This document shows positions 38,201 to 49,739 of a DNA stretch of 64,000 nucleotides, one piece after another; position 1 is the stretch's first letter, and each line of letters begins with the position of its first letter. Below the pieces are notes generated by a model. That model saw nothing but the letters and a program-made list of their open reading frames with translations, had not been told where the DNA came from and ran no database searches. This DNA comes from Branchiostoma floridae. Its lineage: Eukaryota > Chordata > Leptocardii > Amphioxiformes > Branchiostomatidae. The stretch is taken from NCBI RefSeq assembly GCF_000003815.2, contig NC_049989.1:7140734-7204733 (forward strand), in the 5' to 3' direction. The translations under genes and the position numbers were made by a program.

Positions 38201-38631
38201 TGGCAGTGACGTCAGAAGGTATGAAAAGAAAGATTATGACATGACATGACTATAACGTAATTTTCCTGTACTTTACATGACTAAAAGAGCACACATTTGT
38301 TAATAATTATAACTTCTTACGAAAAATAATCATAAGCGCCTGTCGTTCCACAGCCGGTGGTTTTCTGCCCGGAGGAGGACCATCCTTACGCCCAGGACCA
38401 GGTACCTCACCTAAACCTGACGTCTCGTCCCCCGAATCGTCCCCAGGACCCGATCTCGTGCCCAGACCCGATCCTGACACGTCACCAACTCCTGCTGAGT
38501 TACCAGAACCTGACGTCATCAGTCCTGACGGCAGACCTGTCTCTACCATATACCCAGGGTACCCAGGGCCTGACTATGAAGGGTCAGCCGACCACAATCT
38601 ACCATTCCTGTTCGAGAGCGAGACCGTATGA
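29271..38631 (+). CDS. EMI-domain and collagen-like secreted protein (EMID1/COL26A1 type), 7 exons
   Basis: Exons: 29271-29401, 36371-36493, 36777-36880, 37336-37397, 37622-37886, 38072-38218, 38354-38631. They join in frame to 369 residues. Residues 1-35 form a signal peptide with a hydrophobic core ([16 protein letters not shown]). Residues about 44-118 are an EMI domain, opening [13 protein letters not shown] and closing [17 protein letters not shown] short [14 protein letters not shown] heptad segment follows. Residues about 164-245 contain Gly-X-Y repeats ([16 protein letters not shown]). A second heptad segment ([19 protein letters not shown]) then leads to a Pro/Ser/Asp-rich tail with PGPG and PEPD motifs. 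EMI plus short collagen segments and no C1q domain fits EMID1/COL26A1 rather than emilins or multimerins. It is expected to trimerise in extracellular matrix. Intron 1 is 6969 bp. Confidence 0.88.
31535..31695 (+). repeat. Interspersed repeat, copy 2 of the family at 16.7 kb
   Basis: It begins CTTCGCCAAGAAGGTAAGAA, has a GTGTGTTTGCGTGTACATG block, then ACATAACTCTAGAATGCCT and GGATGGATTGTGTTGATAT. It lies in intron 1 of the EMI-collagen gene. It is the most complete of the three copies. Confidence 0.6.
32765..32872. repeat. Inverted-repeat hairpin element
   Basis: CGACGTTGTAGTG...CGGTTGCGAAGCCT on the left is matched by AGGCTTCGCAATCGG...CATTACAACGTTG on the right. The loop holds a direct repeat of GCGAAGGCTGTACCGA-like sequence. 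It sits in intron 1 of the EMI-collagen gene and is likely a small MITE. Confidence 0.6.
34569..34590. repeat. Perfect short palindrome, CAAGGAGGTTA half-site
   Basis: The 11-mer CAAGGAGGTTA is followed at once by its exact reverse complement. The same half-site with a 5-bp spacer recurs at 46286-46312. Both copies lie in introns. Confidence 0.85.
35215..35375 (+). repeat. Interspersed repeat, copy 3 of the family at 16.7 kb
   Basis: The core AGCATAACTCAAGAAGCTGT with GGGTGGATCTGTGTGATAT matches copies 1 and 2. It lies in intron 1 of the EMI-collagen gene. Confidence 0.6.
36697..36716. repeat. (ATG)n microsatellite
   Basis: Six consecutive ATG units in intron 2 of the EMI-collagen gene. A simple repeat with no implied function. 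Confidence 0.9.
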
Positions 38632-39683
38632 CGTACCACTGTGTGAACGTTACATAACGGTTTTAACAGTTACGTCCCTGCGTAACACAGTTACATCTTT
38701 ATTGTACACAAAACACTTTTAGAGTAGCGTCATGACATTTCTAGATACCACAATAGTAAAATGTGTATCACTTGTCAAAGATATAGATACAAGAACACTA
38801 TATCTAAGACGATGAGGCGTGTCAGGTAGATAGAATTCTGTCCAAACGTACAACGTTAATGTGTTTTTTTTTTAAATCATAAGAAGGACGTAGTGCATTT
38901 AAACCTTCCTTAGAGCACTTGACGCATTCTATGTATCAAAGTTGATGAGATGTGTTATCTTAGATATCAGTACAAAGTCCAAAGCATTCCTCACACTTCT
39001 TGTCTTTCAACTGAGCATTTTGAAATATCAACAAGACTAAGATATCATCTAGGGCTACAATTAAGTGAAGTTGTCATTATCTTATTGGATATTAAACTTT
39101 TATTTGCAAATATATATATGCTACTATTGTAGTCTTGATCGCGAGTACATGCAGTGTGGGTTTATGTTACAATGTTCAGTTTATAATGTCACATACTTTA
39201 GCAGATTGTATGTCCAGTTTCCAACGACAAAATAAACAGCAGGCACTCTTGAAGTTTTGGTGGTTTTCCAGAAGTCTAAATATGGCAATGTTGCCATAAT
39301 TCTGCAAAACAACCTGCTATTAATTACTTCTAAACTTCAGGAGATGACAGGTGATGATAAAATGTGAGAAACGTTTCATTCTAATCGTCCTCAGTGACTC
39401 TGTATACAGTATAATGTGTGCTTATACTGGGAGCTTTAGAATGCCAATTGTGTTTGATGTACTTTCTCTATATATGGCACGTTCTGGCATCGTACTCAAA
39501 AATTTATAAAAATCGAATGTCACTTTCCGAACCAAAAACACCCAGAAGTGTTTTCAAGTGTAGTATATATGCCTTGTTTCTTGGACGAAACGGGGCAGAA
39601 ATAAATTCCCGGTCACCTTATTGTCACAGCAGTACTGATCGATTATTGTATTGTGGACTACTAGTTCTAGTACTGGACACAGT
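38632..39683. other. Convergent intergenic region; AATAAA at 39231-39236 (plus)
   Basis: The EMI-collagen gene (plus) and the first MCFD2-like gene (minus) converge here. AATAAA at 39231-39236 is the likely poly(A) signal of the former, 600 bp after its stop. The complement of AATAAA at 39099-39104 could serve the latter, which would make the two 3' UTRs overlap. No other gene is seen. Confidence 0.55.
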
Positions 39684-41686
39684 CTACGTTCCGGGTACCC
39701 TCCTCCTAGAGACGACATACTCGATGTAGCTGATCATCCCGTCGTTGTTTGTATCATCTTCAGACAGGATCTTGTCCACAAGACCTAATGATAAAATTCC
39801 AATAGTGTAAGCGACACTTGTCATCACTTATTAATGGTCCCATTCCTGTGAATCCTGTATATTTCTGTTTTACTTCTAGTGCCTTTTAACTTTCGTTAGA
39901 AATCGGGCAATGCTGATTTGAACTGCTAGGTGTCGTGGCAGTTTGAAGGATATGGTCACAGACATGAATAAGGTTGTATTCCCGCTCATCACAATTCATG
40001 ACAGGGGTAGATTTTCTATCGATCCAATCAGTTCAGTTCAGTTCACCTTGATCTAGCCAGTACATTGCCCTGAGGATGCTAGAACAAGGACTATAGAAAA
40101 GTTGGCAGGTAGGTGATATTGGTTGTGTACAAATAACCCTTTTAATGCTCAAGTACTCAACAACATGATGAAAGTATTCACAGAGATGTACCTGTAAATA
40201 CGGTCATCCTCTCCTGGTGCTCCTGGTTGGTCCGTTCCCGTTCCTGCTCGGCAGTCTCTCCCTCAGGAGCCGGGCGCCCGAAACTGTCGTAGTCGGAATT
40301 ATGGGATACCGCCGCCATGATCTCTAACCCGTCCAGATGGTGGTCTTTGTCGCTATCGTGAGATCTGACGTATATATATGATAAAAGGGCAATAAAACTG
40401 AAATAGGGTTTCGGGGGTGTTGTCAAAAAGAACAATCACAAGCCTTACACAGGTGTGCTCGGATTACCTGGCTATCGAGAGACCTGATTTGACCTTAAGG
40501 GCAAAGGAATAATTGCAAACTTACAAACGCTGCAGAAATATCAATACCACGTGTATCGATATATTATTGACTATTAACTAGCTTTCACATTTGCACGAAT
40601 ATGTTAATATTAGGCAACTGTATGTAATTGGATACTTCCTAGCTGTTTTTGGCCAAGACAAGAGCATGCAAAAACATTCACAGACATTCTGTTCATTCTT
40701 ACATGCGGTGTCGTACCTTACTGTAGAGTAGCTCTTATCACAAGATATGTTTTGTTATATTTTGAGTGTACTTCACTACGTATGAATGTGAGTCGTACAA
40801 AAATAATGAAGTTAAGTCATACTTGAAGAAATGGAACTCTCTCTCCGCTGGGGTCATGCTGTTGATATCCTCCTCAGACAGCTCCTTGACGTGTTCTTTT
40901 AAATGTCTGGGAAATATATATGAATGTAACGTCATAGATATATACTTGAAGTTGACCGTATGTATGTACATAGGGGAGATAGGAACAAATTGTCTGATTG
41001 CAGTATCTTTAGTAACCGCTAGAGTGCGTGGTTCCATTCTTTTAATCAGCAATGAAGTGTGTTTGGGTCATACGACTCATACCTTTGTGTTTAGTGACCC
41101 ACGATATGCTATCTAAATTGATATAGGATCTAATTACCGAGGGTTCTCCGTTGCTTACGTTATCATATCTCTATGATGACCATGTGGTCATTTTCCCACA
41201 CATGGAAAAGTACTTCATGTTTTGTTTACCCTGCAGTCGGCCCAGTTTATGTACAGTAGGAAAACAAAACACAGCGAATCAGCTGCTACCACGTAGAGCT
41301 TTGAACCATCAGTTAGCATTACTCACAACTGTTAGTTAATAGTATCCCTGAGTACTTATACCCTGAATTTTTTTATGTCCATGACTAGCAACAAACATTG
41401 TTCTTCGTTAAATTTTGATGCGCACTGAGAAGGCACATATATACGTACTGAACAAGCAGTTCAACACTTGCACGATGAAAGATGTGTGACATTTCCCATA
41501 TGTTAGATAAACGTCGTTTCTATATCATACACCTTACCCCTTGTCCTGCAGCATTTGAGCGTCGCGAAATTTGTTGTCGCCGTACCCCTCGGGAGACAAG
41601 CAACGCGTCTGAGGGACCAGGAGCAGGACCATGGCCCCGACCACAGCCGGGAGAACAGCCGACGACATTGCCACACTACCCGCCAT
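39684..41686 (-). CDS. MCFD2-like: MCFD2-like EF-hand protein, paralogue A (4 exons)
   Basis: Exons in coding order: 41538-41686, 40823-40906, 40192-40364, 39684-39784; 168 residues. In vertebrates MCFD2 is a soluble EF-hand partner of the LMAN1 cargo receptor that helps move glycoproteins from ER to Golgi. Residues 1-29 are a signal peptide (VVGAMVLLLVP). HLKEHVKELSEEDINSMTP is the family's helix before the first EF-hand. EF-hand 1 is DSDKDHHLDGLE. EF-hand 2 is DTNNDGMISYIE. Both loops have canonical calcium ligands at positions 1, 3, 5 and 12. Between them lies a long acidic linker (PAPEGETAEQERER). The C-terminus is short (SRRRVPGT), unlike the charged tails of B-D. No KDEL-type retrieval signal is seen. 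Confidence 0.82.
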
Positions 41687-42261
41687 CCCTCTGTCCCGGT
41701 GTTAACTAGGAGTACGCCTACCGCTGGTTATCTTTGCAAAGCTCGTGTGAACGTTTGTCAATGTTTAACCCATAGTCTAATATCAACGACTGTAAACTTG
41801 CGTAAAAAGATGTCGGTCATTTTTATGAGTATCGTGTATGATGTATGCGTAATGTCCACGGACTGATATCGATACTGTTTTGTGCGTAAAAAGGCCCCAT
41901 TAAATGATGAAATACGATGTAAAGTTTGACCATGTCAAGCAAAGCCTTATCCTACTAGTGAAGTGAGTACTTAAGATACCAACAAGCAATAAAACAACTT
42001 CATTGAATATGTTAGCGTATTTTTCTTTATTTCTGTATCTAAGACCGCTCTGTATCTAGAGTCAACGACCGTCCATCATATCTATTTCCATGACGTATCC
42101 ACTATGCACAATAAATATAAGAAAACGTACTGTTTTCTATAGGTCTAAGTCTAACATCATTAGACAACGTCTTTTGAATAGTTTTCTAACTGGTTTGAAG
42201 TTACTAACAGCTTTTCTATTTGGTAACCGCTTTTTTCCAGCCTTTCAAAGATAAAACTCTC
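41687..42261. other. Intergenic between paralogues A and B
   Basis: It should contain the promoter of paralogue A and the 3' UTR of B. The complement of AATAAA at 42026-42031 lies 231 bp past the stop of B and is a plausible poly(A) signal. No further feature is seen. Confidence 0.5.
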
Positions 42262-44912
42262 CTATTGGTTTAGCTGGTCATTCAGATCCTTTTGCCGCTG
42301 CTGTTGTGAGGCTTTTGCATCTTTTTCATGTCTGCGTCTTGAGATGACGTACTCGACGTAGCTCATCATGCCGTCATCGTCGGTGTCATCCTGCTCCAGG
42401 ATCCTGTCCACCATGCCTTAAGACGAAGATAAAAACATTGTAAAATACTGTTTATCTTATTATTTGTGATTTACACGTAGCACCTTTGTGATATCATAAG
42501 CTTTTTGGATGTTATTTTTCATTAAGTTTTCTTTTTTCATAACTATGCTCAAATATATATTGAATACACGATGAAAAATCTTGTTACCCATGCATGGTAC
42601 AGTGCGATAGGTCGTGACGTCACATGACAGGCCGTAAATGCTAAAAATGCATTGTATCTTCCTTGCTTCCTTTTGTCAAAGGTGTCAATCATTTAGATAT
42701 TTTCCTTATACGTAACTAGACAGCGACATAGGAGCAGAAATGCACATTAGGGGAAATCCTTATATTATGGATCTGAAAATCTACTCTGCATATTATGGGG
42801 GGATACCCGCTTAGTCACGTTTGGGACCGAATCCTCCCTACTGCAGCGCCACCTAGCTTTTTTTCCAGTCATGACATAAGGCAGACCTGTTAGAAAGTTG
42901 AGTCTCTCCTGATGTTCTCGGTACCTCCTGGCTCGTGTCTGTTCGGGAGTCTCATGTTCGGGCACGGGTTGCTCGGCCGGCTGTCTGTGGGAGTGCTGGT
43001 GATCAATGGCCGCCAGGATCTCTAAACCGTCCAGCTTCAAGTTGTGATCAGTGTCGTGAGATCTTCACGAGAAGGAAGGGTTGAAAAGTCAGCGGATGAT
43101 GAAAGGAAGGAAAATTTGGGAATAGAGAAACAACAAACGAAGGCAAAAGAAGGACTGGCCTTGAACGTATCGCTACAAGCTACAAAAAGTAATGCCATTG
43201 GTTTTATAACAGGCTCATTTTTCATCGAATGAATTGAAATTTGGCACAGAGGTAAAGGCATATATCCTCCTGAGATTGAAATATCTCAATTTATTGTTCA
43301 AATTTTTATGAGTGACTGAGTTGAGTTCAAAATGACCACGCCCTTGGTAGCCCGTCGGAAGAAATGAGAGGCTCAATTAACGTGTAATTGATAATGTCCC
43401 TGACTCCCTTGTAGCTATTGTAAGAAACTGAACCTGCTCATGTATCAAACTGCATTTCTCGTTAAACCACATGACTATTTTTATTCGTGAAATACAAGCA
43501 GTTTTTCAGTTTTCGTTTCTGGGGTGAAGTGAGGTATAAGAGCTGATTTTAGGGTCGGGGATCAGGGGTGGGCTGATAAAGGTTTCCGTAGCCAACTTTC
43601 TTGCTAACTGAGAGAGATCAAACTTAGCACACTTTTTGATCTTTAAACAGTTAAAAATTTATGGAAAAACAGTCTACAGAAACCTTTAATCAACAAATCA
43701 CGTATTTGGCTATTATTCAAACTGCCTGTAATATAGCAACTCATTCCATTCTAGTAGCTGTGAAAGAGGAACCATTGGGAGTTTAGAAATGAAAATTAGC
43801 ATGTAACCTAAAGAGACAATCACTATTATACAAATGAAATATCAGCTCCCTACGCTGTTTACAAATGGGTCAGATCTAGAGAAACTGATCTTCTTACAAG
43901 CTTCCAAGAGTGTGGTCACTGGAAATCTACTCAGTTGTTAATTAATATTTTGAAAACAAATTGAGATATTTCAATATCAAGGGGAAATATACCTTTACCT
44001 TTATGCCAAATTTCAACTCGTTCGATGGAAAAATTAGCCTGTTATAAAACCAATGGCATTACTTTCTGAAGCACCCTCGTACTAACGTACTTGAAGAAAT
44101 GGAACTCCAGTTCCTCAGGTGACATCTGGTTGATCTGTTCCTGGGTCAGCTCCTGTACGTGTTCCTTCAGGTGACTGCATGAAAATAGAATTGCAAAAAA
44201 AGACCTGGTAACTCAACTGGTATGGAACATATGAAATAACTTTGTGTTACGTGTTTTGTTTGCATTTGATATCCAAACGCACAAGAGGGTGGTTGAGAGG
44301 CCCAGCTGCTCCAAGTCACACGCTGTTAGTAACAACCTATATGAGGCTCGAAACACCTTTGTTGAGAGGTACATTTTCAGAATAGTCAAGCCTAGCGCCT
44401 GTGAAACATGTCCTATAATCGCTGCCAGTTGTAACAAATGTTGGTCACCAACGTAATAATATGAAAGTGTCATTGTTTGAGGTCAAGCAAATGTTGGTTT
44501 GCTTATCTCCAATCAATATGTTTTAAAAGAACAAAGGTCAGGATAAAAGTACAAATGTTTCCGTTATGTGGCCTTGTATGTTAACGCTACGGACACCATA
44601 TGTAAAATTGAATCTTCTTGGGAAGATGGTGGAAACTATTAGTGTATTCCTGTAGGGTAATTAGATCAATCAAAGCGTGACTAAGTTAGTGACTTTAAAC
44701 CCAGAATAAGTCTTGTTGTGAATAAAAAGAATATCCATATGCTACCAGATTATGCCATATGGCTTGTATAAACACTGTTCGGCAAGAGAACTTTACCTTT
44801 TGTCCTGCACCATGGACGGATCCCGAAACCTGTTCTCATTATCAGTGCCGAACACGTTATGCACCAGAAGTAGAGTCACACAGACTGCAAGACAAGACCA
44901 CAACCTCGCCAT
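42262..44912 (-). CDS. MCFD2-like: MCFD2-like EF-hand protein, paralogue B (4 exons)
   Basis: Exons: 44797-44912, 44091-44174, 42887-43062, 42262-42416; 176 residues. Signal peptide SCLAVCVTLLLVHNVFG, then FRDPSMVQDK, an 84-bp exon encoding HLKEHVQELTQEQINQMSP, EF-hand 1 DTDHNLKLDGLE, a long acidic/basic linker (EHETPEQTRARRYREHQER) and EF-hand 2 DTDDDGMMSYVE. The tail is a charged, Gln-rich helix (HEKDAKASQQQRQKDLN). Exon phases are 2, 2, 1 as in the other three copies. The long exon 3 groups B with A rather than with C and D. Intron 2 carries an 876-bp fold-back element. The donor of exon 3 (GTCTGC) is weak. Confidence 0.82.
43188..44063. mobile_element. Fold-back element in intron 2 of paralogue B
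   Basis: AGTAATGCCATTGGTTTTAT and the following 100 bp (43188-43310) reappear as the reverse complement at about 43940-44063, ending ATAAAACCAATGGCATTACT. Similarity continues inward at lower identity (GACCACGCCCTTGG against GACCACACTCTTGG). No transposase ORF lies inside, so this is a non-autonomous inverted-repeat element. Target-site duplication was not identified. Confidence 0.75.
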
Positions 44913-45494
44913 GACTGTACGGACTGAGTTACCGCCGCTTTTGTCCGTTCGCTATTGTATTTGCTTCGTGTGAGAGTGAATATAACTATTGCAGAAGTAC
45001 ACGTGTACTCAGAGTTAATCATTAGTTCTATACAACAAATACTATCACGTAATTGAGCTGTAGTACCTGGCATTAATGCTGTAAATTTAATTTTTCTTGG
45101 ATTACATTTTAAGGGGCGTGCACGCCTCGCGTTACGTGGTCTTTGTTGTTTAAACAAGTTCTCAGAGTGAATTACATGTTGTGTGGTTCGCGAAGAACTT
45201 TAGATATCACAGACTACAAGTAATACACAGTACAAAGAGTGCGATTCGCAGTGTGACAGGTCAAAAAAATAAATAGTGAAAAGCAGACAAAGAAAGTTTG
45301 TTCGTTTGTGACAATTTCAATGTATAGAATATCAAAGTTCTGGTCTACCTCTTTATTCTTTGCAGACAGTCCTCATTAAAAAATGGTATGAATACCCGAG
45401 TTTTGGCTTAAACGTTATAACAATGTATTTAGTCTGGTCATGATCACATAAGACGACAATGACATGTTTACAACTCTTCATCCATATCCGCCAT
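44913..45494. other. Intergenic between paralogues B and C
   Basis: Promoter region of paralogue B and 3' UTR of C. The complement of AATAAA at 45353-45358 is 137 bp past the stop of C and is a plausible poly(A) signal. Nothing else is seen. Confidence 0.5.
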
Positions 45495-47356
45495 TTATGA
45501 TGTTCCCGAGTTTTCTTGATTCCTCTTCACATTCTGCTCCCTGTGCTTGCGCGTTGAGATGACGTACTCGATGTAGCTCATCATCCCGTCGTTATCTGTA
45601 TCATCTTCTTCTAGAATCTGGTCCACCAAACCTATCAGTATAAAGGAAAATGTTGATGCAAGAGCGTACTATAGATATGCTTTTAGATGTACATTGAGAA
45701 TGTACGTCTTGTTGCACTTAGCCTTTTACTACATTGACTTTTGACATGATCAACTATTCTTCGTAATGCCAAGCGGCATGTTCTCTTCTCTAGGCTCAAA
45801 CACAATGACCACCTAATGCATGGATTTTTGACATTGACCTTCTATTACAAATGTCTACTCTGGTTTCTTCCTTGACGTTTGTTATGGAAGAAGACATTCG
45901 TGTCCAAAAGTATCCAAAATACTACTACTAAGACATTAGCTGAAACATAACATATGTTACCTGTGTGGTACTCCAGCCGTTCATCGTCATCAGGAGGATA
46001 GTTATATTCAGACCTATGTTCGATGGCGGCCATGATCTCCAGACCGTCCAACTTCATGTTCTTGTCGCTGTCGTGGGACCTGGTGAGAGGACGATTCAGA
46101 GTAGGTAAAAACTTAAATACACTTGTAAGCTGTATGATTAAGTGTTAACTACTATGTATTTACTTCTGTAGGGATGATGGTTTCGTGTCCCAAAATTTTA
46201 AAGCTTAAAAAAATATTTATGGCTGCATATGTATTTGTCTTATCTTTTCTATGGCGTCTTTACAGGAAACGTAATTTACGTTTATCCAAGGAGGTTAAAA
46301 AAACCTCCTTGGTTTATCTCACCATCTCCAGCATATTTTTAATGAATGGTAAATGACTGAATGAACGAATTTGCTCAAGCCGCTGACTTACTTGAAGAAG
46401 TGCCACTCCAGTTCCTCAGGTGACATCTGGCTGATCTGTTCCTCTGTCAACTCTTGTACGTGCTCCTTCAGGTGACTGCAACAAAACATCAAGACAAATT
46501 GAGACGTCGGCCATTACCCATATGACCATATATACAATGTAGCCTTCGCGTTCTTCCGCTGTCCAAACAGAGTTTGAAGAGATAACAGAGTAACTGGCCC
46601 AGCCGCTGTTGTTCACACGCTACAACGGCCTCTTACACTAAACACCCATATATGCAAGTGGCGGAAAAAAAGCACTAATTAAGATATGTCAACCATAATT
46701 TGGGGTCATTTGTGCCACGCATGATTGTCGGTTATGAGGGCAGCAACTGGTATTGGTCCATATGTTGTAATCAGTCCCAATGGCGCAACAACATGTCATG
46801 CCAAAATATGTAGTCTGACGTAGGCTTACTTATTCTTTACAACATCTTATTTTAACCTTGCGATTACGGCATCCTAATAAGACAAATACATGTAAAATAG
46901 AATTGAATATAAAGGAATGTACGAGAATACATAACGTAATATCGTTTCCCCTAGTATGGAATAATGAACTGAGAGAGCAAAGAAGGGGCTCTCATGCATG
47001 CAATGAAAATTCAGAAATTGTGTTGAGCCAAGTAAGTCTGATCCAGCGTTCCTCACTCCTCTGTCTGAAATTCTAACCACCTGATGTTCCGAGAAAAAAA
47101 GCGTTTCTGTCCTTAGTCAGACCACGACTATGAAACCGCCAATTATAATCCTCTATTATGTCCCAGTACTGTCTGTCTATTCCATATGTTATACAGGTTA
47201 ACACATATCTACCTACCCTTTATCCTGGACCATGGATGGATCCCGGAACCTGTTGGTGTCCCCCTCCGCTGTAGACACCGCTGTCGGTACCAGGAGGAGG
47301 TAAGTACCGAAGGCGGCTAACAGAGCGAACTGTAACCGGGGCTGAGGCATGGCCAT
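45495..47356 (-). CDS. MCFD2-like: MCFD2-like EF-hand protein, paralogue C (4 exons)
   Basis: Exons: 47217-47356, 46392-46475, 45961-46079, 45495-45631; 159 residues from the ATG at 47356, or 157 from the in-frame ATG at 47350. Signal peptide LLAAFGTYLLLVPTAVS, then FRDPSMVQDK, HLKEHVQELTEEQISQMSP, EF-hand 1 DSDKNMKLDGLE, short linker SEYNYPPDDDERLEYHTG, EF-hand 2 DTDNDGMMSYIE and a basic polar tail (STRKHREQNVKRNQENSG). The short 119-bp exon 3 and the YNYPP motif tie it closely to paralogue D. All calcium ligands are present. Expected in the ER lumen or secreted; a cargo-adaptor role is inferred from the family only. Confidence 0.83.
46286..46312. repeat. Short hairpin, CAAGGAGGTT half-site with 5-bp loop
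   Basis: CCAAGGAGGTT, five A residues, then AACCTCCTTGG. The arms match the palindrome at 34569-34590. It lies in intron 2 of paralogue C. Confidence 0.85.
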
Positions 47357-48210
47357 AGTGAAGACTAGTACTATCCTATACGCACATGCTCGTGTAAGTG
47401 TCTGTTTGAGTATAGTATTTGCACTTGTGTTTAATCTTTAATGCATCACGATGACGTGCTCTACACGTGACAAGTTTATTAATTTTGATATCTTCAACAA
47501 TATAACCAAGTTTATCAAGGAAAAGTTTTATTGCGTTTTGTAAGATAATACATAGTTTACTTCTTGATACCAAGTGGACATTGTATATTCAGCGGTTATA
47601 CTAGTTCATCTTACCTTATGGTTAGGGTAGATACATGCATATGCTATATAAACCACTTCATTGAAAGTACACACACCTACATGTATAAGTATTATCATGG
47701 CATCGGTATGATAAGACTTCAAGGCAGGGTACGTAAATGTTGTATACAGATAAAAGGGAGTATAATTATTGTATTTCACACTAGGTGATCATCATCAAAT
47801 GACAAATCCTTTGAAAAAGACCTTCGCTATCGCTATAACTAGCGCTATCGACATAGAGCACTTAACCGTGAAATTACGGTGTTATTTTCGCTCAGATGCT
47901 TAGCCCCCTTAACTCTTCCTTTTCAGCGTTCAAGGCGGGTCTTTAGGTCTTATACACAGTTTCTTCGAATTCCTTTCAAGTTGTACTTTATATAACGGTG
48001 AGCATGGGATGACCTGTCACACGTATGTTTACGAGCGTACATGTATAACGTTATATATCGCTATCCGGATCCCTCAATTATTTTACAAATAGGTGCCTTC
48101 AGATGTATGTCTGGTTATTAACGATTGTAAGCATTGGCTGCACGTTCCATGTATCCAATTTTATCAACTTCTTCTACTTTTTCTACATCTAATTAGTAGC
48201 ACTGGTAAAT
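47357..48210. other. Intergenic between paralogues C and D
   Basis: Promoter of paralogue C and 3' UTR of D. I see no recognisable repeat or further gene. Confidence 0.5.
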
Positions 48211-49739
48211 TTAATTTCCCTGTTGTTCTTTTTGTTTCCTTTCCGCCTCTCTTTGTTTCCGTGCAGCTTCAGCCTCGACTTCGCGCCTTCTCCTGGCGAT
48301 GACGTATTCAATCCAGCTGATCATGCCGTCATCATCGGAGTCATCGTCCGCTAGGATCTTGTCCACCATACCTGCGCAGTGGAAACAGCGAAAATTCTAG
48401 CGGAGACAGACCAGCATTTTCGTAGAGGGGGTATTGAAAAAATTGTATTGGGAGGATTAGACCATTGATTTACCCAAGAGATGTTACAAAAAAAAAGGTG
48501 GCAAAGGTCCAGAAAGTTCAATATGCTGACCGGGGAAAAATCAAACGAACAATATTTTAGTTAATATTTGCTTCAAAGTCAAACTGTACTGCATATTAGG
48601 TAGTTAAAGTCCTTCACACACCATATGTTGTTTATTGCGGCGCCCATCTCCGTTTCTATACCACTGAGCTACACAGCTGAGAAAGCTCTACATCAGTGGC
48701 TAGTCCCATATGACAGTTCTGTATGTACCTGTATAGTACTCCATCCTCTCGTCATAGTCAGGAGGGTAGTTATACTCGGATTGATGCTCGATGGCGGCCA
48801 TGATCTCCAGACCGTCCAACTTCAGGTTCTTGTCACCGTCGTGAGATCTGTCGTTAACGACAAAAGCATAAGACTTTTTTTATGTGATTTTATCCAGCCA
48901 CGCTTAGGCTTTGGTCCCATTTCCGATACGGGGCCCGGCCGGGATGTTTGCAGAAAAAAAAGTGTTCACCAAGGAATATACACGGTTGACTAATTCTCCT
49001 GACTAATTTTTCTACGTTCTGTGTGTTTTGTTGCCTTTCTTCATCATATTTTTGTTTCCTCAAGCTACCCGGCCGGGCCCTGGGTTGGGCCTATGGATGG
49101 CCTATAGATATGGTACATACTTGATGTCAGCGATATAATACAGTCTGTCATGTCTGAAAAGGATGTACTTACTTGAAGAAGTGGAACTCTACTTCTTCAG
49201 GTGACATCTGGTTGATCTGTTCTTCAGTCAGCTCTTGGACGTGTTCCTTTAGGTGACTACGGGAATATTAGGTTCTGGATTTAACTATACAGCTGGTGCT
49301 CTGACCGTACATATTACATGCTTTCCTTCGGAACAGCTGTGCCCGTTCACACTCTATGGGTTTACAGACCGCAAATCCGTTCGATTATAAATGAAATTTT
49401 AAAAATAACAGAAACCTTTACGTCAAAAACACAGCACAAGAATGATGAAGACCCGTACCAATCGAAATAGACATATTCACAGTATGATTCATTACTTTCT
49501 ACACATTGTAACAATGAAGTAAAATAAAAGTTAAAGATCCTAATATAACGCTACCCATATTGTTCCATATGGTAATCTGAACATTAAGACGGAACCATAA
49601 AAACTCACTGCTTATCCTGTATCATTTCCGGATCCCGAAACTTGTTGCTTGGAGTATCTCCGGTGCCAGTACTTGATGCGTTCGGCACAAGAAACAGGAA
49701 GGCACCGAGGGCCGCCGTCAAACGACATAAAAACTCCAT
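48211..49739 (-). CDS. MCFD2-like: MCFD2-like EF-hand protein, paralogue D (4 exons)
   Basis: Exons: 49609-49739, 49173-49256, 48729-48847, 48211-48371; 164 residues. Signal peptide LTAALGAFLFLVPNASS, then FRDPEMIQDK, HLKEHVQELTEEQINQMSP, EF-hand 1 DGDKNLKLDGLE, short linker SEYNYPPDYDERMEYYTG, EF-hand 2 DSDDDGMISWIE and a strongly charged helix (RRRREVEAEAARKQREAE) that could form a coiled coil. It is the most compact copy and lies farthest upstream in the direction of transcription. The start is the first ATG, immediately before the signal peptide. Confidence 0.84.

Noticed and set aside
48930-49085. GGCCCGGCCGGG inverted pair in intron 2 of paralogue D
   Set aside because: Only about 12 bp match perfectly and the flanks do not pair well, so I do not call an element.
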